This document shows, one piece after another, positions 6,583-8,488 of a stretch of DNA of 8,488 nt. Every line of letters starts with the position of its first letter. Position 1 is the first letter of the stretch. The DNA comes from Gemmatimonadota bacterium (lineage in GTDB: Bacteria > Gemmatimonadota > Gemmatimonadetes > Gemmatimonadales > GWC2-71-9). Position numbers and translations under genes: made by a program. The notes below the pieces were generated by a model, which worked only from the letters and a program-made list of their open reading frames with translations, was not told the origin of the DNA and did not search any database. The stretch is taken from positions 1 through 8,488 of the forward strand of contig JANYAG010000217.1 in the NCBI GenBank assembly GCA_025361465.1. Direction: 5' to 3'.

Positions 6583-6755
6583 GGTTCATTTCGGAGCAAC
6601 GGGTCAGCCAGGACAGGAAAGGCGATCGCGCCGATGTACGCACCGTGGCCGCCCACCAGGATCTGTTGCAGAAATCCCGTGACAACGAGCAACCGCGCGG
6701 TGTAGAAGATGAAGAATGCAGTTGCGGCCCCAAGCCCGATGGCAACGACGCGCAT
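6540..6755 (-). CDS. small membrane protein, C-terminus possibly frameshifted
   Basis: From ATG at 6755-6753 the frame gives 71 residues: MRVVAIGLGAATAFFIFYTA, then RLLVVTGFLQQILVGGHGAY, then IGAIAFPVLADPLLRN and an odd tail, EPWGWGFSSGWQGLP. Two hydrophobic segments (about 3-24 and 38-50) suggest a membrane protein; I do not recognise the family. AGAGGAGA eight bases upstream supports this start. Third-position GC backs this frame over 6601-6755 and the next frame (MGLGLFVWMAG) below about 6582. The tail may therefore be out-of-frame sequence caused by an indel or a deletion junction near 6582-6600. The two frames overlap by 43 bases, which is unusual for intact neighbours. The true gene may have been longer at its C-terminus. 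Confidence 0.55.
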   Translation of the reverse strand: MRVVAIGLGAATAFFIFYTARLLVVTGFLQQILVGGHGAYIGAIAFPVLADPLLRNEPWGWGFSSGWQGLP

Positions 6756-6765
6756 GTTTGGTTCT

Positions 6766-6805
6766 CCTCTCGGCCGAGGGGCTGCCACCCGGGAGTCCGA
6801 CTCCC
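6766..6805 (-). promoter_or_regulatory. two adjacent palindromes in front of the small membrane protein gene
   Basis: GGGAGTC-C-GACTCCC (6791-6805) is a perfect inverted repeat with seven-base arms and a one-base centre, the shape of a dimeric repressor site. Next to it CCTCTCGGCCGAGGGG (6766-6781) is a palindrome with one mismatched pair. In the minus-strand transcript it contains the GAGAGG part of the ribosome binding site of the gene at 6755, so it could pair and hide it. The region between this gene and the DUF1801 stop (6885) is only 129 bases and would have to hold any promoter. Confidence 0.35.
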
Positions 6806-6884
6806 TGACGACCCGGCGACCGGTCGGGCCACCACGCGCACTTCGTACGGCGCGCGCGTCACGCAGACCTTGGCGAGGAATCCC

Positions 6885-7304
6885 TCAGGGTTTCGTGGTC
6901 TTGGCAGGCTTCGTCTTGCCAGTGGCATTCAGGGCGACCGCTTGCCGAATGAGCACCTTGAAGGCGGCTTCGTCAACGGCGTCCCCTTCATGGATGTCGA
7001 TGGCGCGACGGGTGTTTCCGTCGAGACTCGCATTGAAGAGGCGAGCCGGATCCTGCAATGACGCGCCCTTGGGGAACGTCAACTTCACGACCCGCTGGTA
7101 GGATTCGCCGGTGCAGATGATGCCATCGTGCGACCAAACCGGCGTGCCCATCCACTTCCATTCTTCGCCGACGTCCGGAACGGCTTCCTTGATGAGCCGG
7201 CGCATTCTGCTGAGGGTATCCCCGCGCCAGTCGCCGAGTTCGGCGATTCGGCTCGAAATGAGTTCCGAGGCGGTCTGAATTCGGCCGGCGCCCGACGGTT
7301 TCAT
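6885..7304 (-). CDS. DUF1801 domain protein (YdhG/iron-chaperone-like fold)
   Basis: The 139-residue product matches the DUF1801 family over its whole length: ELISSRIAELGDWRGDTLSR, RRLIKEAVPDVGEEWKWMGT, PVWSHDGIICTGESYQRVVK, LTFPKGASLQDPARLFNASL, then DGNTRRAIDIHEGDAVDEAA. It ends in a Lys/Pro/Thr-rich tail. The fold is shared with frataxin-like proteins such as YdhG; a reaction is not known. Family members are small, cytoplasmic and often found next to DinB and AHSA1 genes, as here. The start is ATG at 7304-7302 with AGGA seven bases upstream. An in-frame ATG at 7328 adds eight residues but has no binding site. The gene looks complete and stands alone, divergent from the kinase genes. Confidence 0.88.
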   Translation of the reverse strand: MKPSGAGRIQTASELISSRIAELGDWRGDTLSRMRRLIKEAVPDVGEEWKWMGTPVWSHDGIICTGESYQRVVKLTFPKGASLQDPARLFNASLDGNTRRAIDIHEGDAVDEAAFKVLIRQAVALNATGKTKPAKTTKP

Positions 7305-7373
7305 GCTGTCATCCTGGATTGGCTCCATGGGAGCGTGTGCGGGCGAATGACGTTGCGCTGCTGTCGCGGGGCC

Positions 7374-7467
7374 CGCCGAGGCTGTCGACCCCTGATGAAG
7401 CTACCTCGGGACGGCGGGATCAACTCGGAGGCCTCAGCGAAGGGGGCGCCAGAGGCTCTCGACCCTG
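7374..7467. repeat. two copies of a 21-bp element, 73 bases apart
   Basis: Copy one (7374-7394) begins CGCCGAGGCTGTCGACCCC and copy two (7447-7467) begins CGCCAGAGGCTCTCGACCC. They align with 19 matches, one mismatch and two single-base gaps. A nine-base piece, CTCGACCCT, recurs at 7531-7539. Each copy starts in the left arm of an inverted repeat: CCCGCC 7372-7377 with GGCGGG 7413-7418 (or CCGAGG 7376-7381 with CCTCGG 7404-7409), and GGGCGCCAG 7444-7452 with CTGGCGCCC 7488-7496. The region between the divergent genes (7305-7563) thus seems to hold two related structured units and no gene. Confidence 0.5.
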
Positions 7468-7496
7468 CCAACCCGTCAGGAAAGGGGCTGGCGCCC
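7444..7496. promoter_or_regulatory. nine-base perfect stem with nested small stems, upstream of the kinase genes
   Basis: GGGCGCCAG and CTGGCGCCC pair perfectly around a 35-base loop. Inside, CCTG (7464-7467) can pair with CAGG (7477-7480), or CCCT (7463-7466) with AGGG (7483-7486), two mutually exclusive choices. The stem ends 67 bases before the kinase ATG. It could be a leader RNA element, a protein-binding site or part of a dispersed repeat; I match it to no known riboswitch. Confidence 0.35.
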
Positions 7497-7563
7497 GACG
7501 CCACCCGACGACACGTTTCCCCCCCGTCAGCTCGACCCTTCACCGGCCGCGGGAGCGCAGGCG

Positions 7564-8337
7564 ATGGCAGCCAGCAATTTCCACATCGGTATCATGGGCA
7601 ACCTCTTCTCCGGGAAGACGACGCTCATGCACGCCCTCACCGCCGATCCGTACCGCCCCGAGCTGGAGGCGCTGCTCGACGCCGGCGAGACCCACGCCTT
7701 TTCAGAACGCGTGGAGAAGGGCTCGCTCACCGACCAGTGTCTCGCGCTGTTCTACCAGGACCGCGTCGCCAACATCTTTCCGACCGAGACGGCCTTCCTG
7801 CACATGCGGGTGCTGCAGCAGCGCGAGATCCGACACCTGATGACCCGGGAAAGCGCCAAGGGCGTCCTCGTCCTCGAGGACCGGCCATTTCTCGACGGCC
7901 CTGAGGTCTTTGTCCAGCGGATGATCGACTCCGGCGAGATGCCGGCGGCCCACGCGCGGCTCTACTGGACGCTCTTCTTCCAGACGTTGCACAATGAGCG
8001 GATCCGGTTGCCCGACCTGACCGTCTACCTGCGCACCGAGCCGGCGGTGCTCGAAAAGCGACGGGCGGCGCGCGCGGCGGGTGGCGATGCATATGCCGCA
8101 ACCATCTCGGCCGACTACCTGCAGTCCATTCACGAGTGCTACGAGCGGCTGGCCGCGGGCTGGCCACGAACGCTCCGGAAATACCAGGAGTTCGCGATCG
8201 TCCCGCCGGACACCGATATCCTCACGCTGCCGGCCGAGATCGATATGCATGACCACCCCGATTACGTGCACGTGGCGGCTGGGACGATCCGCGAGAAGGT
8301 CCGGCGGATGGTCGAGGCCCGCCGGCGGACGTCGTGA
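7564..8337 (+). CDS. deoxynucleoside kinase family protein, first of a tandem pair
   Basis: The 257-residue product has the deoxynucleoside kinase layout. The P-loop is GNLFSGKT (12-19), after IGIM. GVLVLEDRPFLDGPEVFVQR (100-119) takes the place of the family's (D/E)RS motif, with Asp107, Arg108 and then Pro where Ser is usual. RLPDLTVYLRTEP (148-160) comes before the arginine-rich lid EKRRAARAAGGD (164-175), and YLQSIHECYERL (185-196) is the usual late helix. These enzymes phosphorylate deoxynucleosides with NTP for dNTP salvage in the cytoplasm. Substrate choice cannot be read from the sequence; the protein is a diverged member. ATG at 7564 has GGGAG eight bases upstream. The stop overlaps the GTG of a second kinase gene, like the neighbouring dAK/dGK genes of Lactobacillus, whose products form a heterodimer, and dck/dgk of Bacillus. 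Confidence 0.82.
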   Translation: MAASNFHIGIMGNLFSGKTTLMHALTADPYRPELEALLDAGETHAFSERVEKGSLTDQCLALFYQDRVANIFPTETAFLHMRVLQQREIRHLMTRESAKGVLVLEDRPFLDGPEVFVQRMIDSGEMPAAHARLYWTLFFQTLHNERIRLPDLTVYLRTEPAVLEKRRAARAAGGDAYAATISADYLQSIHECYERLAAGWPRTLRKYQEFAIVPPDTDILTLPAEIDMHDHPDYVHVAAGTIREKVRRMVEARRRTS

Positions 8338-8488
8338 GCGCGACCCCGGAAGTCCTGCAGGTCCACGAGGATCCGACGATCCGGCGCCACCAGATTGCCA
8401 ATCGGCTCACCAACGTCGAGCGCCGCCTCTATACCTACCTCGCGAAGCACCAGACGCTCATCGCCTGCGTCGGCAACATCGGCGCGGG
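8334..8488 (+). CDS. second deoxynucleoside kinase, N-terminal part only (cut by the right edge)
   Basis: GTG at 8334-8336 overlaps the TGA of the first kinase (GTGA). The frame stays open to the window end: MSATPEVLQVHEDPTIRR, then HQIANRLTNVERRLYTYLAK, then HQTLIACVGNIGAG. The last segment is the start of a P-loop (GNIGAGK expected next), as in deoxynucleoside kinases. About 40 residues come before it, more than in the first kinase. There is only a weak purine-rich site (GGCGGA) before the GTG, so translation probably depends on the upstream gene. Such overlap would favour equal amounts of both proteins, as expected for a heterodimer; this is inference. Only 51 full codons are visible, so substrate and full length cannot be judged. 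Confidence 0.7.
   Translation, partial: MSATPEVLQVHEDPTIRRHQIANRLTNVERRLYTYLAKHQTLIACVGNIGA

Noticed and set aside
5924..6928. Long minus-strand frame across the DUF4173 region
   Set aside because: It is Arg/Pro-rich and out of frame with DUF4173 and the small membrane protein; no motif and no coding pattern.
7440..7500. Possible TPP riboswitch or small SRP RNA
   Set aside because: CCGTCAGGAAAGG recalls the SRP apical loop and the stem recalls riboswitch leaders, but the invariant bases of either class are missing.

Overview
The window is GC-rich (third codon positions are mostly G or C) and densely packed. It looks like a free-living bacterial chromosome. The set DinB, AHSA1/SRPBCC, TIGR03067, DUF1801, a 'sugar transporter'-like small membrane protein and a deoxynucleoside kinase pair would fit Gemmatimonadota or a similar environmental phylum. 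That placement is an inference from family content only. No tRNA, rRNA, CRISPR array, transposase or phage gene is visible.

Layout. Positions 1 to about 7304 are read almost entirely from the minus strand, so genes are listed here in transcription order from right to left. (i) A DUF1801 protein (7304-6885). (ii) A damaged stretch (6755-5058): a small two-segment membrane protein, the C-terminal half of a DUF4173 membrane protein behind an in-frame stop, and a hypothetical gene whose coding frame switches. (iii) An intact class I methyltransferase (5064-4258) that overlaps the damaged gene. (iv) An AHSA1/SRPBCC protein that seems to lack about 30 internal residues (4195-3830). (v) A four-helix membrane protein overlapping a secreted TIGR03067 protein that ends in a DinB-like tail (3754-2766). 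(vi) A tight operon (2504-194): a 55-residue membrane protein, a DsbB-like membrane protein fused to a large extracytoplasmic propeller-like domain, and an intact DinB protein. It is followed by a GNAT acetyltransferase that lacks its N-terminus and runs off the left edge. Positions 7564-8488 are read from the plus strand and hold two overlapping deoxynucleoside kinase genes, the second cut by the right edge. The divergent region 7305-7563 holds two copies of a structured 21-bp element and a 9-bp perfect stem.

How the genes work together. The kinase pair resembles the adjacent dAK/dGK and dck/dgk genes of Firmicutes and probably salvages deoxynucleosides. The operon at 2504-194 couples a single-CxxC DsbB-like oxidoreductase fused to a propeller with a DinB-fold protein. 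Some DinB relatives are thiol-dependent transferases, so a link to thiol chemistry is conceivable but unproven.

The most striking general feature is the number of truncated, fused or shifted genes within about 6.5 kb. They could reflect ongoing deletion or an assembly problem. The single most unusual intact gene is the DsbB-propeller fusion, which lacks the second cysteine pair of classical DsbB.
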